Below are positions 37,292-45,775 of a stretch of 64,000 nt of DNA, piece by piece. Source of the stretch: Akkermansia muciniphila (GTDB lineage Bacteria > Verrucomicrobiota > Verrucomicrobiia > Verrucomicrobiales > Akkermansiaceae); NCBI GenBank assembly GCA_945888515.1, contig CAMDAD010000012.1, forward strand, positions 1-64,000. The letters are read 5' to 3'. Both the position numbers and the translations under genes were made by a program. Every line of letters begins with the position of its first letter. The first letter of the stretch is position 1. The notes under the pieces are model-generated. The model did no database searches, was not told the DNA's origin, and saw only the letters and a program-made list of their open reading frames with translations.

Positions 37292-37723
37292 GTGAGCGAT
37301 CCTTTTCCCCATCCGGCTCTCGGCATTGACTTCGGTGTCGCCCGCTTCGGCATCGCCGCCTCGGATCCCGTGGGTATCATGGCGCATCCGGTGGAAACGA
37401 TTCATCTCGCGAAACAGGATCCTTTCACCCGCATCGCCGCCCTCATCGCCCAGCGCGGCATCCAAACCATCGTGGTGGGGCTGCCTTGCCATCTCGATGG
37501 CCGTGAGGGTGAATCTGCGCAAAAAGTCCGCCGTTTTGTCGGCCAACTGCAAGCGCAACACCCGCAACTGCCCATCTATCTCATCGATGAGGCCTACACC
37601 ACCGTCACAGCCGCCGCCAAGCTGCACGAAGCAGGAAAAAATGCCAGACGCCAGAAATCCTTAATCGATCAGGCCGCCGCCGTGGAAATCCTGCAATCCT
37701 GGATGGAACGCCATCCCGCCTGA
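37292..37723 (+). CDS. ruvX: Putative pre-16S rRNA nuclease / Holliday junction resolvase-like YqgF
   Basis: A 143-residue RNase H-fold protein of the YqgF/RuvX family, which trims 16S rRNA precursor and was earlier proposed as a resolvase. It begins at GTG five bases after manC. The fold is marked by ALGIDFGVARFGIAASDP (first catalytic Asp), IVVGLPCHLDGREGESAQKV and IYLIDEAYTTVTA (second acidic cluster), with a late Asp in QKSLIDQAAAVEIL. Length is normal. It is co-directional with manC and thyA. Confidence 0.92.
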   Translation: MSDPFPHPALGIDFGVARFGIAASDPVGIMAHPVETIHLAKQDPFTRIAALIAQRGIQTIVVGLPCHLDGREGESAQKVRRFVGQLQAQHPQLPIYLIDEAYTTVTAAAKLHEAGKNARRQKSLIDQAAAVEILQSWMERHPA

Positions 37724-37771
37724 AAATCTCCGTTCTTGAAATGCAGTCCATTTCCGCACAAGCTCATCGCC

Positions 37772-38584
37772 ATGCAGACCTACTTGGATTTGTTACGTGA
37801 TGTGTTAGAAAACGGCGAGTCGCGCCCCGACCGCACGGGCACGGGCACCATCGCCGTCTTTGGCCGCCAGGTGCGCTATGATCTGCGGCAAGGCTTTCCC
37901 TGTCTCACCACCAAAAAACTCCACCTGCGCTCCATCATCCACGAACTGCTGTGGTTTCTCCAAGGCAGCACCAACATCTCCTATCTCAAGGAAAACGGCG
38001 TCAGCATCTGGGATGAGTGGGCGGATGAAAACGGCGACCTCGGCCCCGTGTATGGCCGCCAGTGGCGCTCGTGGGTTTGCCCCGATGGCCGCGTGGTCGA
38101 TCAGATCAAACAGCTCATCCACAACCTCCAGCACAAACCCGATTCCCGCCGCCATATCGTCTCCGCTTGGAACGTGGCAGATGTCGATCAAATGGCGCTG
38201 CCGCCCTGCCATTGCCTATTCCAGTTTTTCGTCCACGAGCCGAATGCCCAAGGCCTACGCGGTCTTTCCTGCCAACTCTACCAACGCAGCGCGGATCTTT
38301 TTCTCGGCGTGCCCTTCAACATCGCCTCCTACGCGCTGCTAACGATGATGATCGCCCAGATCTGCGGCTACGAAGCGCGCGATTTCGTCCACACCTTCGG
38401 CGACCTCCATCTCTATCAAAATCACATCGAGCAAACCAAACTCCAACTCACCCGCGAGCCGCGCCCGCTGCCGCAAATGTGGATCGATCCGTCCATCAAA
38501 CACATCCACGACTTCCGCTTCGAGCACTTCCGCCTCGACAACTACGATCCCCACCCCGCCATCAAGGCGCCCATCTCCGTCTAA
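37772..38584 (+). CDS. thyA: Thymidylate synthase
   Basis: A 270-residue enzyme that methylates dUMP to dTMP using methylene-tetrahydrofolate, releasing dihydrofolate. The start [15 protein letters not shown] fits the family; an ATG twelve codons upstream adds a non-conserved leader. The catalytic Cys is C146 in [10 protein letters not shown], the position seen in the E. coli enzyme. [40 protein letters not shown] and DLHLYQNH are all present. It is followed after five bases by folA, so the two enzymes of the dTMP/folate cycle are made together. Confidence 0.97.
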   Translation: MQTYLDLLRDVLENGESRPDRTGTGTIAVFGRQVRYDLRQGFPCLTTKKLHLRSIIHELLWFLQGSTNISYLKENGVSIWDEWADENGDLGPVYGRQWRSWVCPDGRVVDQIKQLIHNLQHKPDSRRHIVSAWNVADVDQMALPPCHCLFQFFVHEPNAQGLRGLSCQLYQRSADLFLGVPFNIASYALLTMMIAQICGYEARDFVHTFGDLHLYQNHIEQTKLQLTREPRPLPQMWIDPSIKHIHDFRFEHFRLDNYDPHPAIKAPISV

Positions 38585-38589
38585 GCACC

Positions 38590-39063
38590 GTGAACTCACA
38601 TACTCTTATCGGCATCGTTGCCATGACCGCGGACCGCATCATCGGCCGCGATGGCACCTTGCCCTGGCACCTGCCCGATGACCTCGCGTTTTTCAAAAAA
38701 ACCACCAGCGGCCACGCCATCGTCATGGGCAGAAAGACCTTCGACTCCATCGGCAGACCCTTGCCGAAGCGTCAGAACATCGTGCTTACCCGCGATCGCA
38801 GTTGGAGTCATTCCGGTGCGGAGGTGATCCACACCCCAGAAGATCTCAGCCAAGTCATCGCCCAGCCCGGCGAGGCATTCATCATCGGCGGTGCGGAAAT
38901 TTACCTGGCATTTCTGCCCCACATGCACGCCCTGCTCGTCACCCACGTCAAGGCGGACTACTCTGGCGATACTCGTTTTCCTGAATATCAAAACGAATTC
39001 CCGCATGAGGAAATCATTCTCGATCATCCCGAGTTTACGGTGAAACGACACACGCGCGTCTAA
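38590..39063 (+). CDS. folA: Dihydrofolate reductase
   Basis: A 157-residue enzyme that reduces the dihydrofolate made by thymidylate synthase. The GTG at 38590 gives MNSHTLIGIVAMTADRIIG; the open frame continues upstream over thyA, but that part is not coding. Marks are IGRDGTLPWHLPDDLAFFK (substrate site with the acidic residue in DDLAFF), IVMGRKTFDSIGRPLPKRQN for NADPH, and FIIGGAEIYLAFLP. Length is typical. It lies five bases after thyA. The SRP RNA gene runs towards it from the opposite strand. Confidence 0.96.
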   Translation: MNSHTLIGIVAMTADRIIGRDGTLPWHLPDDLAFFKKTTSGHAIVMGRKTFDSIGRPLPKRQNIVLTRDRSWSHSGAEVIHTPEDLSQVIAQPGEAFIIGGAEIYLAFLPHMHALLVTHVKADYSGDTRFPEYQNEFPHEEIILDHPEFTVKRHTRV

Positions 39064-39072
39064 CAAAAAAAT

Positions 39073-39169
39073 GCTGTCAGGGAATCCGTGGCAAGCCCGG
39101 ACAAACTACCGTTGCTTCGATTAAGACCTGGCGGGTTTCGCCTGCCGAACCTCCACAGCCCCTGACAGC
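39073..39169 (-). ncRNA. ffs: Signal recognition particle RNA, small bacterial (4.5S) type
   Basis: About 97 bases folding into one long hairpin. The ends pair as GCTGTCAGGG with CCCTGACAGC. The conserved SRP core is at the apex: CCAGGTC, a TTAATC loop, GAAGCAACGG, flanked by CGAAACCCGC, the expected symmetric and asymmetric internal loops where Ffh binds. On the minus strand a run of seven Ts follows at once (39064-39071), acting as terminator. Usual SRP RNA carries a GGAA or URRC-type loop; here the apex reads CTTAATCG, which deserves folding. Confidence 0.85.
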
Positions 39170-39244
39170 GGCGACAGCAAACACTGGAGTCTCGCATCGC
39201 GCAATCATTATTTTCCACAGAATCCACGCTTCTGGTTCATCCGC

Positions 39245-40252
39245 TCATGGGACAGTCCCCATGCGGATCATCCGCCACAGGACCTGCCAAGATTCACCAC
39301 GTGTGCGTCGGAAGGTGGCAAACGAGGCGTGGGCATCCGGCATCGAGGCATCGACCACAATGCCCCAGAGCGGCGAAACCGCATCGGGCCGCATGGCATA
39401 ACGCAGATCACCGAGTATTCCCGGTTGCTGCGGATGCCAGCCCAGCCAGCCATCCGAAAAATGCGCGAAACGATCGATGTCTCGCGCCAATACGGAGTCG
39501 GGCGTGATCTCGCTCAGGTCCATGGGCTTGACGAGGACAGCACGACTTTCGCCTAACAACTTCACCTCGCTCATGGCGCGAAAGCAAAGCACATGCGCCT
39601 CACCCTCGTATTCATACAAAGCTCGCCAAACGATGATGTTGCCAAAAGACGGCTTCACCGTAAGTCGCCGTGCCTCATGACCTCGTTCCACTGCCGTATC
39701 ATTCAAAGCGATCAATACCCGCACTTGTTGCAGGACACTGCAGCAAAGATAAAACATCGCCCATAGCAAGGCACCCACCGCCCAAGTCCGCGTGCGGCGC
39801 TTGATCGCGAGGCACACCGGCAAAAGCAGCGGCAAAGTGAAAAGCGGATCGATGACTGAAATCAGATCCCACGCCACCCGTGTATCCGCAAACGGCCAAT
39901 ACCAACGAGTTCCGTAACTGGTCCACACATCGCAGAGCCCATGACTGAGTGCAGCCATCACTCCAGCGACAAGTAAGTCCTTGCCATTGCAGGCACGTTT
40001 GCGCCAGCGCTGCCAATGAATCACTAGCCAAGCCATCGCCGCACCAATCATCGGAGCCATCAGCAGCGAGTGACTGAAATGCCGATGCATTTCCAATGCA
40101 AAAAGCGGGTCACTCGCGGAGCGCAAGAAGACATCGAGATCGGGAAATTCACCCGCAAGAAATCCCACTACCGCCGCCGGTCTGATGCTCTCACGCGGCA
40201 CCACGCACACCGCGACCGCTATACCCAAGAGTCCGTGCGTTAGATTGTCCAT
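39245..40252 (-). CDS. Membrane-bound metal-dependent hydrolase (YdjM/DUF457 family)
   Basis: A 335-residue inner-membrane protein. The N-terminal part matches the YdjM/LexA-regulated hydrolase family: MDNLTHGLLGIAVAVC, LAGEFPDLDVFLR and EMHRHFSHSLLMAP, which supply His and Asp metal ligands, and later GVMAALSHGLCDVWTSYGT. About five transmembrane helices lie in residues 1 to 180. The C-terminal 150 residues are soluble and of unknown role. The family's true substrate is not established, so the function stays tentative. It lies downstream of a 150-residue hypothetical gene on the same strand. Confidence 0.82.
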   Translation of the reverse strand: MDNLTHGLLGIAVAVCVVPRESIRPAAVVGFLAGEFPDLDVFLRSASDPLFALEMHRHFSHSLLMAPMIGAAMAWLVIHWQRWRKRACNGKDLLVAGVMAALSHGLCDVWTSYGTRWYWPFADTRVAWDLISVIDPLFTLPLLLPVCLAIKRRTRTWAVGALLWAMFYLCCSVLQQVRVLIALNDTAVERGHEARRLTVKPSFGNIIVWRALYEYEGEAHVLCFRAMSEVKLLGESRAVLVKPMDLSEITPDSVLARDIDRFAHFSDGWLGWHPQQPGILGDLRYAMRPDAVSPLWGIVVDASMPDAHASFATFRRTRGESWQVLWRMIRMGTVP

Positions 40253-40266
40253 GTCCCTTCACGGTA

Positions 40267-40719
40267 TCAGCGCAGCATTTGCTTGAGCTGATTCTGGAAA
40301 GCGATGATGTCATCCTGATTCGGCCGATAGCCCGACGTATCCGCATCTAGGCCGAGTCGACCAGTTTCATCGACATACCAAAGCGCCCTCTCGCCGTCGC
40401 TGAATACGACCTTGCCGCTATACAGCATTCCTGGAATCACAATCTCATCGCGACTGACCCGCACATCACCTGTGAGAGTATCCGCTTCCTCAGCGAGGAC
40501 GGGCTCTTCTTTTTTCGGCTCCTCCTTGACCTCGGTCTTCAGCGTGATGCCGAGATCGAGAATCAAAAAACGTGTGTCCATATAAGTGACACGGATCTGC
40601 CACTCGTCATTCATGCGCTTTTGAATCTCGGCCATCTGCGCGCCGGCTTCGGCCCACTGACGTATCGTATTTTTCTGATCTTCGCTGAGTTGGCTGGTGG
40701 AAAACATCGGGCTCATCAA
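40267..40719 (-). CDS. Hypothetical protein, possibly secreted
   Basis: A protein of about 150 residues that I do not recognise. Residues 1 to 45 look helical (SEDQKNTIRQWAEAGAQMAEI), residues 60 to 85 are charged (KEEPKKEEPVLAEEAD), and the rest is beta-rich (IPGMLYSGKVVFSDGERALWYV) with a final helix. The start is doubtful: TTG-ATG at 40719 gives MMSPMFSTS, but the same frame continues upstream as LFRLGIALWCALM, which looks like a signal peptide and has no ATG, GTG or TTG before the next stop. A non-standard start, or a base error here, would explain this. It precedes the YdjM-like gene by 14 bases. Confidence 0.65.
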   Translation of the reverse strand: MMSPMFSTSQLSEDQKNTIRQWAEAGAQMAEIQKRMNDEWQIRVTYMDTRFLILDLGITLKTEVKEEPKKEEPVLAEEADTLTGDVRVSRDEIVIPGMLYSGKVVFSDGERALWYVDETGRLGLDADTSGYRPNQDDIIAFQNQLKQMLR

Positions 40720-40785
40720 AGCGCACCACAGCGCAATGCCAAGCCTAAAGAGTGCATGGACCGAATGAAGTTACGCACACTCCGC

Positions 40786-41352
40786 TCACACGCCCAGCAA
40801 TTGACGATCCTCCATCGCAAGCTCACGCCACTCACCAGGCGCCAAGTCACCTAGCAGAAATCCGCCTATCGCCGCACGCACCAAGCGCAAAGTGGGCAGC
40901 CCTACCGCCGCCGTCATCCGTCGTACTTGGCGGTTTTTCCCCTCGGTCAATGTCAATTCCAACCACGCGGTGGGAATCGCCGCGCGATAGCGGATGGGCG
41001 GCGTGCGCGGAGGAAGGTCCGGCTCCCTGGGCAAACATCGCGCCGTTGCCTTGGCGACAAGGTGCCCCTGAATCACCAGCGAACCATTGCGTAAGCGTTG
41101 CATGGCCGACTCATCCGGCACGCCTTCCACCTGCGCCCAGTAGGTGCGCGGGTGCTCATGGCGTGGGTGCAGCAAGCGATCCACCAGTGGCTTTTCATCG
41201 CTCAGCAACAGCAATCCCTCGGAATCGCGATCGAGTCGGCCGATGGCATAAACATCCTTGGGTAGGAAAAAATCCGCCAAGGTGCGATGCTCTGGCAACT
41301 CTCGCGTGAATTGCGAGAGCACATCATAAGGCTTGTGAAACGCGATCAGCAC
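40786..41352 (-). CDS. rluE: rRNA large-subunit pseudouridine synthase, RluE-like
   Basis: A 188-residue pseudouridine synthase of the RsuA/RluB/C/E/F class without the S4 domain, like RluE, which modifies U2457 of 23S rRNA. The GTG at 41352 gives LIAFHKPYDVLSQFTRE; the longer frame upstream overlaps the TerC gene. The catalytic Asp is in AIGRLDRDSEGLLLLSD. RTYWAQVEGVP, ELTLTEGKNRQVRRMTAAVG and LVRAAIGGF follow the family text. It starts ten bases after the TerC stop, so the two are probably on one transcript. Confidence 0.9.
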   Translation of the reverse strand: MLIAFHKPYDVLSQFTRELPEHRTLADFFLPKDVYAIGRLDRDSEGLLLLSDEKPLVDRLLHPRHEHPRTYWAQVEGVPDESAMQRLRNGSLVIQGHLVAKATARCLPREPDLPPRTPPIRYRAAIPTAWLELTLTEGKNRQVRRMTAAVGLPTLRLVRAAIGGFLLGDLAPGEWRELAMEDRQLLGV

Positions 41353-41362
41353 GATGCTGCGA

Positions 41363-42415
41363 TCAGGATTCCGGAGTTTCCTCTTTCTTCGGCCACACCA
41401 AGGAAGCCACCACCGAGAGCACCAAGGCGCCCAGCACCACACCCAAGGAAATGTTCACCATGGACTGATGGAATTCATGATTCAGATAGCGCTGAACCAG
41501 CGAGTAGAAACCTGCCTCGGTAGGACCATCATGCCCTTTCATCACGCCCGCCGCAGCCAGCGGCAAGAGCATTTTCACGCCGATGAAACTCAGGATGAAA
41601 GCTAGGCCGATTTTCAGGTAGTGGAAACGATCCGCTAGATCCGCTAGCAAAAAGAAAAACGTCCGCAAACCGAGAATCGCAAAAATGTTAGAGGTGTAGA
41701 CGATGAATTTGTCCGTCGTGATGCCGAAGATCGCAGGGATCGAATCCACCGCAAACATAACATCGGAAAGCTCCACCACGATCAACACCAACAGCAACAA
41801 GGTGCCCGTGCGTTTGCCATCTTTGATGATAGTGAACTGACTGCCCTCGTAGTGCTTCGAGATGCGCACGAAGCGCGTGATAAAGTTCACCAGTCGACTC
41901 TCCTCCGGATTGAAGCCGTCATCGTCGCTACCAAACATTTTCACACCTGTCCACAGCAGGAATGCTCCAAAGACATAGAGAATCCAGTGGAAGCGCTCGA
42001 CCAGTTCCGCGCCCGTGAAGATCATGATCATGCGCATACCCAGCGCCCCCATGATGCCCCAGAACAGCACTCGATGCTGGTATTTTTTCGGTACTTTGAA
42101 GTAACTAAAAATTAGAAGGAAGACAAAAAGATTATCCACCGAGAGCGAAAGCTCGATCAGATATCCGGTGAGGAATTCCTTCGCTTTGAAAAATCCCATG
42201 TCCGAGCCATTCGCATGCGTCACCGCGCCATACACAAAGCCATTGAATAACAGTGCCAGTGATATCCACACGCTGCTCCAGAGCAAGGTCTCGCGCCGCG
42301 AAGGAGCGTGTGCCCGTCGATTGGCGATACCGAGATCGACAAATAATGCCAGAAACACGACCACAAAAAAAGTGATCCAACACCAAACGGGATAATGCAC
42401 AATCTGATTACTCAT
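41363..42415 (-). CDS. TerC/Alx family integral membrane protein
   Basis: A 350-residue inner-membrane protein of the TerC family, whose members (Alx, YceF-like) have been linked to tellurite resistance and, more recently, to manganese export and metallation of exported proteins. The family core is clear: GYLIELSLSVDNLFVFLLIF with the conserved Asp-Asn pair in helix form, VLFWGIMGALGMRMIMIF, LVVVELSDVMFAVDSIPAIF (here VLIVVELSDVMFAVDSIPA) and SNIFAILGLRTFFFLLA. About nine helices are visible. The upstream gene on this strand is the DUF151 nuclease (58 bases away). Confidence 0.92.
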   Translation of the reverse strand: MSNQIVHYPVWCWITFFVVVFLALFVDLGIANRRAHAPSRRETLLWSSVWISLALLFNGFVYGAVTHANGSDMGFFKAKEFLTGYLIELSLSVDNLFVFLLIFSYFKVPKKYQHRVLFWGIMGALGMRMIMIFTGAELVERFHWILYVFGAFLLWTGVKMFGSDDDGFNPEESRLVNFITRFVRISKHYEGSQFTIIKDGKRTGTLLLLVLIVVELSDVMFAVDSIPAIFGITTDKFIVYTSNIFAILGLRTFFFLLADLADRFHYLKIGLAFILSFIGVKMLLPLAAAGVMKGHDGPTEAGFYSLVQRYLNHEFHQSMVNISLGVVLGALVLSVVASLVWPKKEETPES

Positions 42416-42472
42416 GAACGAGTTGATTCAATGGCGAATGCGCGCTTTGGTAAAGAAAGAATCACGCGCGAG

Positions 42473-42922
42473 TCAGGATTCTTCGCCCTCGCGCCGCATT
42501 TCCTCCAGCGTCTCGGACACATCCGCCAGCGAATCCCACAGATCCGTCACTACATACATCGGAGCGTTCACACGCACTGCGAGAGCCATGCAATCGCTGG
42601 GCCTCGCATCCAGCTCGACGATCTTTTTTTCCTGAATCTCATTCTCCACCTGGAAAATCACCCGCGCAAAATACACCTCGTCCTTCATGCTGACGATCAC
42701 CACCCGCTGCAAACGCGCGCCAAAGGCGTCTAGGCTCATCAGAAACAAATCATGTGTCAACGGCCGCTCCGGCTTCTGCCCGGCGAGCACGGCATTGATC
42801 GATGCTCCAATCGCCGGATCGATGAAAAACGAAATCACCTTGTGCCCGTCGCCCAAAAAAACAGCGCACCCCGCCTGCGTCGGCATCAGGGCGATCGGCT
42901 CCACTCGGGTCAGGTCAGGCAT
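42473..42922 (-). CDS. Bifunctional nuclease family protein (DUF151)
   Basis: A 149-residue member of the DUF151 family, named for a plant protein with RNase and DNase activity. Family marks are IALMPTQAGCAVFLGDGHKVISFFIDPAIG, given here in part as AVFLGDGHKVISFFID, and LDARPSDCMALAVRVNAPMYV, the most conserved stretch. The acidic tail (SDSLADVSETLEEMRREGEES) is variable. The bacterial function is not established. It precedes the TerC gene on the same strand and is divergent from prmC. Confidence 0.88.
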   Translation of the reverse strand: MPDLTRVEPIALMPTQAGCAVFLGDGHKVISFFIDPAIGASINAVLAGQKPERPLTHDLFLMSLDAFGARLQRVVIVSMKDEVYFARVIFQVENEIQEKKIVELDARPSDCMALAVRVNAPMYVVTDLWDSLADVSETLEEMRREGEES

Positions 42923-43031
42923 GCTTTACACCCTACACCAGGCGCCAATACCATACAAGCCGAATCGCGCCGCGGCCCTACCGACCGTTTTTTCTTTTCA
43001 CTAGCGTCTTTTCCCTACATCGTCGCGGCAC

Positions 43032-43904
43032 ATGACCACTGTGTTGGAATGCATCGATGCAGGCACCGCCTATCTAGAAAAACGTGGGGTCGAGGATGCG
43101 CGGCGCAACATGCAAATGCTGGTGGCGCACCACATGAAATGCACGCGCATGCAGCTCTACCTGCGCTTCGATGAACCGCTCAGAGAGGAGGTCCTAGCGC
43201 CGCTACGCATCGACCTGAAAAAACGCGGCGAACGGATCCCCTTGCAGCACTTGCTGGGGAGCGTGGCGTTTCACAAGCACGACTTCAAGGTCGATGCGCG
43301 CGCTTTGATTCCACGGCCGGAAACAGAAGAGTTAGTGGAATGGCTCATCGCTCATGTGAACCCTGCACCTACTACGATACTGGATCTCGGCTGCGGCACT
43401 GGCGTGATCGGGCTGAGTCTTGCAGCGGCGTGGCCGCAGGCGCAAGTGACGCTCGCCGATGTCTCACCGGAGGCGCTAAGTCTCGCCCGAGAAAATGCGA
43501 CCACACTGGGCCGAGAGAACGTGAGCTTTTGTGAAACGTCGCTCTTTTCTTCGCTCACCGGCCGCTTCGATCTGATCGTTGCGAATCTGCCGTATGTGCC
43601 GGAGGTCGATCGCACCACTCTCACACCAGAGGTGCTGCACGATCCCGAGCTCGCCCTGTTTTCTGGCACGGACGGTCTCGATCTGATTCGGCTGTTTTGC
43701 CAGCAAGTGAAACAATTTCTTCAGCCCGGCGGCATCGTTGCCATGGAAATCGGGCACGACCAAGGCGACATCACCAGCGAACTGCTGCGCGCTGGCGGCC
43801 TCACTGAAGTGCAGGTAATGATGGACATTTCAGGCATAGCGCGTTTTCCCCTTGCCAAACTCCCCCATTCCTCAAACGCTACCGTTACGGGGGCAACCTC
43901 TTGA
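43032..43904 (+). CDS. prmC: Peptide chain release factor glutamine methyltransferase
   Basis: A 290-residue SAM-dependent enzyme that methylates the Gln of the GGQ motif in RF1 and RF2. The N-terminal helical domain recognises the release factor, with QHLLGSVAFHKHDFKVDARALIPRPETE linking to the catalytic part (segment QHLLGSVAFHKHDF shown). SAM motif I is ILDLGCGTGVIGLSLA. The catalytic motif reads NLPYVPE where most family members have NPPY, a conservative but notable change. It begins the prmC-murA pair, 13 bases apart. prmC is usually next to prfA, which is not visible here. Confidence 0.93.
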   Translation: MTTVLECIDAGTAYLEKRGVEDARRNMQMLVAHHMKCTRMQLYLRFDEPLREEVLAPLRIDLKKRGERIPLQHLLGSVAFHKHDFKVDARALIPRPETEELVEWLIAHVNPAPTTILDLGCGTGVIGLSLAAAWPQAQVTLADVSPEALSLARENATTLGRENVSFCETSLFSSLTGRFDLIVANLPYVPEVDRTTLTPEVLHDPELALFSGTDGLDLIRLFCQQVKQFLQPGGIVAMEIGHDQGDITSELLRAGGLTEVQVMMDISGIARFPLAKLPHSSNATVTGATS

Positions 43905-43917
43905 TTTTCACTGACCT

Positions 43918-45189
43918 ATGGACAAACTTCTCGTACACGGCGGCGCGACCTTACGCGGCAGCATCAATATTTCCGGCTCTAAAAACGCCTCTCTACCCAT
44001 CCTCGCTGCATCTCTGCTCACTGATCAAGAGGTCATCATCCGCCGCGTGCCCGATGTCTCGGACACCAATTATATGGTGCAAATCATCTCCGCACTCGGT
44101 GGTGAGATCGAACGCAGCTCGGGCACGGTTCGGATTCATAATAAAAACATCGTCGATACGGCCCCCTACGATCTCGTACGCCGCATGCGTGCCTCCATCT
44201 GCGTGATGGGCCCCCTGCTCGCTCGGACTGGCCGCGCGGTGGTCTCGCTGCCCGGCGGTTGCATCATCGGCGATCGCCCCGTTGACCTTCACCTTCGCGG
44301 GCTGGAAGCTCTCGGCGCCACGACCGAGTTCGATTCTGGAAACATCATCATTACCGCGCCGAAGGGTGGACTCAAAGGAGCAGAAATCAACCTGCGCGGC
44401 ACGCATGGCCCTACCGTTCTCGGGACGGATAACGTCATGATGGCCGCCGTTTTTGCGGAGGGCACCACAGTGATCGAGTCCGCCGCTGCCGAACCAGAAG
44501 TCGAAGACCTCGCCCATTTCCTCAACGGTCTCGGGGCAAAAATCCAAGGCGCGGGAACACGCCGCATCACGATCGAGGGTGTCACTTCGTTAGGTAGCAT
44601 CGAGCACACCGTCATCCCCGACCGCATCGAGGCCGGGACCTTCATGGCTGCGGCGGTCATCGCGGGCGAAGGCGTGACCCTTCACCGCATCTGCCGCGAA
44701 CAAATGACCGCCATTACGAAAATATTTCAAGACTGCGGACACAAGATTATCTTCAACGAGGCGGGCGACAGTGTCACCATCCATCGCGGCGAGAATCCCG
44801 TGGGTGCCGAAATTAACACCGCTCCCTATCCCGGTTACCCTACCGATATGCAGGCGCAAATGACTGCCGTGTTTGCGACCACGCCAGGCATTTCCGTGGT
44901 CAAAGACACCATCTTCCCGCAGCGCTTCATGCACTGTGCCGAAATGAAACGCATGGGTGCAGACATCAATGTGGACAGCGGCACCGCGATCATCAAAGGC
45001 GTGAAGCAACTCTCCGCCGCTCCTGTCATGGCCAGCGATTTGCGTGCCTCCGCGGCGCTCGTTCTAGCAGGTCTTACCGCCAAAGGCACCACAACGATTT
45101 CTCGCCTCTATCATATCGATCGTGGCTACGAACACATCGATGAAAAACTTCTCCAACTGCATGCGCATGTGGAGCGTGTCAAAGAATAA
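43918..45189 (+). CDS. murA: UDP-N-acetylglucosamine 1-carboxyvinyltransferase
   Basis: A 423-residue cytoplasmic enzyme of the first committed step of peptidoglycan synthesis, adding enolpyruvate from PEP to UDP-GlcNAc. The catalytic Cys is C115 in [15 protein letters not shown], exactly the E. coli position, so fosfomycin binding is expected. [46 protein letters not shown] and [17 protein letters not shown] are present. The two inside-out alpha/beta domains are complete and length is normal. It lies 13 bases downstream of prmC, convergent with infA. Confidence 0.97.
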   Translation: MDKLLVHGGATLRGSINISGSKNASLPILAASLLTDQEVIIRRVPDVSDTNYMVQIISALGGEIERSSGTVRIHNKNIVDTAPYDLVRRMRASICVMGPLLARTGRAVVSLPGGCIIGDRPVDLHLRGLEALGATTEFDSGNIIITAPKGGLKGAEINLRGTHGPTVLGTDNVMMAAVFAEGTTVIESAAAEPEVEDLAHFLNGLGAKIQGAGTRRITIEGVTSLGSIEHTVIPDRIEAGTFMAAAVIAGEGVTLHRICREQMTAITKIFQDCGHKIIFNEAGDSVTIHRGENPVGAEINTAPYPGYPTDMQAQMTAVFATTPGISVVKDTIFPQRFMHCAEMKRMGADINVDSGTAIIKGVKQLSAAPVMASDLRASAALVLAGLTAKGTTTISRLYHIDRGYEHIDEKLLQLHAHVERVKE

Positions 45190-45230
45190 GTGATCCGCGC
45201 CGTGTCGCTAAGGGATATCGGCGCATCCCA

Positions 45231-45551
45231 TTAACCCACACGGAATACAATGCGTGCCTTCGTGGTATCGTAGGGAGACATTTCCATGCGCACGACATCT
45301 CCCACCACGAGTCGGATGAAACGCTTGCGCATTTTGCCCGAAATGTGAGCAAGCACCTCGTGCCCATTGGTCATTTTGACTTTGAACATTGTGCCGGCAA
45401 GAACAGCAGAGACCGTGCCCTCTACCTCTACAGCCTTGTCTTCGCCCCCTTTGATTCCCTTACGGATTTTGGGGCCGGCATCAGGACGTGGTCCCGAGGG
45501 ACGTGCGGATCTGCCCTGTGATCTTCCTGCCGGTCTATTGAAATTTGCCAT
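45231..45551 (-). CDS. infA: Translation initiation factor IF-1 with N-terminal extension
   Basis: A 106-residue form of IF-1, which binds the ribosomal A site during initiation. Residues 36 to 106 are the complete S1/OB fold (VEGTVSAVLAGTMFKVKMTN, LAHISGKMRKRFIRLVVGD, SPYDTTKARIVFR). The first 35 residues are a basic Gly/Pro/Arg/Ser-rich tail (MANFNRPAGRSQGRSARPSG, then KIRKGIKGG) absent from ordinary 72-residue IF-1. The ATG at 45551 opens the tail; another ATG fourteen codons upstream is less likely. The extension is the odd feature and might bind rRNA. It is divergent from rplM. Confidence 0.92.
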   Translation of the reverse strand: MANFNRPAGRSQGRSARPSGPRPDAGPKIRKGIKGGEDKAVEVEGTVSAVLAGTMFKVKMTNGHEVLAHISGKMRKRFIRLVVGDVVRMEMSPYDTTKARIVFRVG

Positions 45552-45676
45552 AGTGTGAGTTGTGTGTCGTCGCGCCCAGAGATCTACTTCCATTTCTTAG
45601 CGCACCACGATTCTCTCGACTTTGAAGCATTTGGCAATCCTAAAATAAAAAATCACCGGAATTTTGAGATTTTGCA

Positions 45677-45705
45677 TTGACATCTCACAAGGTGACCTCT
45701 AGTCT
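45677..45705 (+). promoter_or_regulatory. Predicted promoter of rplM-rpsI
   Basis: Consensus TTGACA (45677-45682), 17 bases, TAGTCT (45700-45705). Transcription would start near 45712, leaving about a 64-base leader before rplM. Confidence 0.5.
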
Positions 45706-45775
45706 TCGCGCCCCCGCAGCGACATGACGGTCGACGCGGTATCTTATTCACACCAATTGTTATTTCTCAGTCTGT

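Noticed and set aside
38062-38589. An N-terminal extension of folA of about 176 codons in the same frame.
   Set aside because: It lies wholly inside thyA in another frame; normal DHFR begins at the GTG at 38590.
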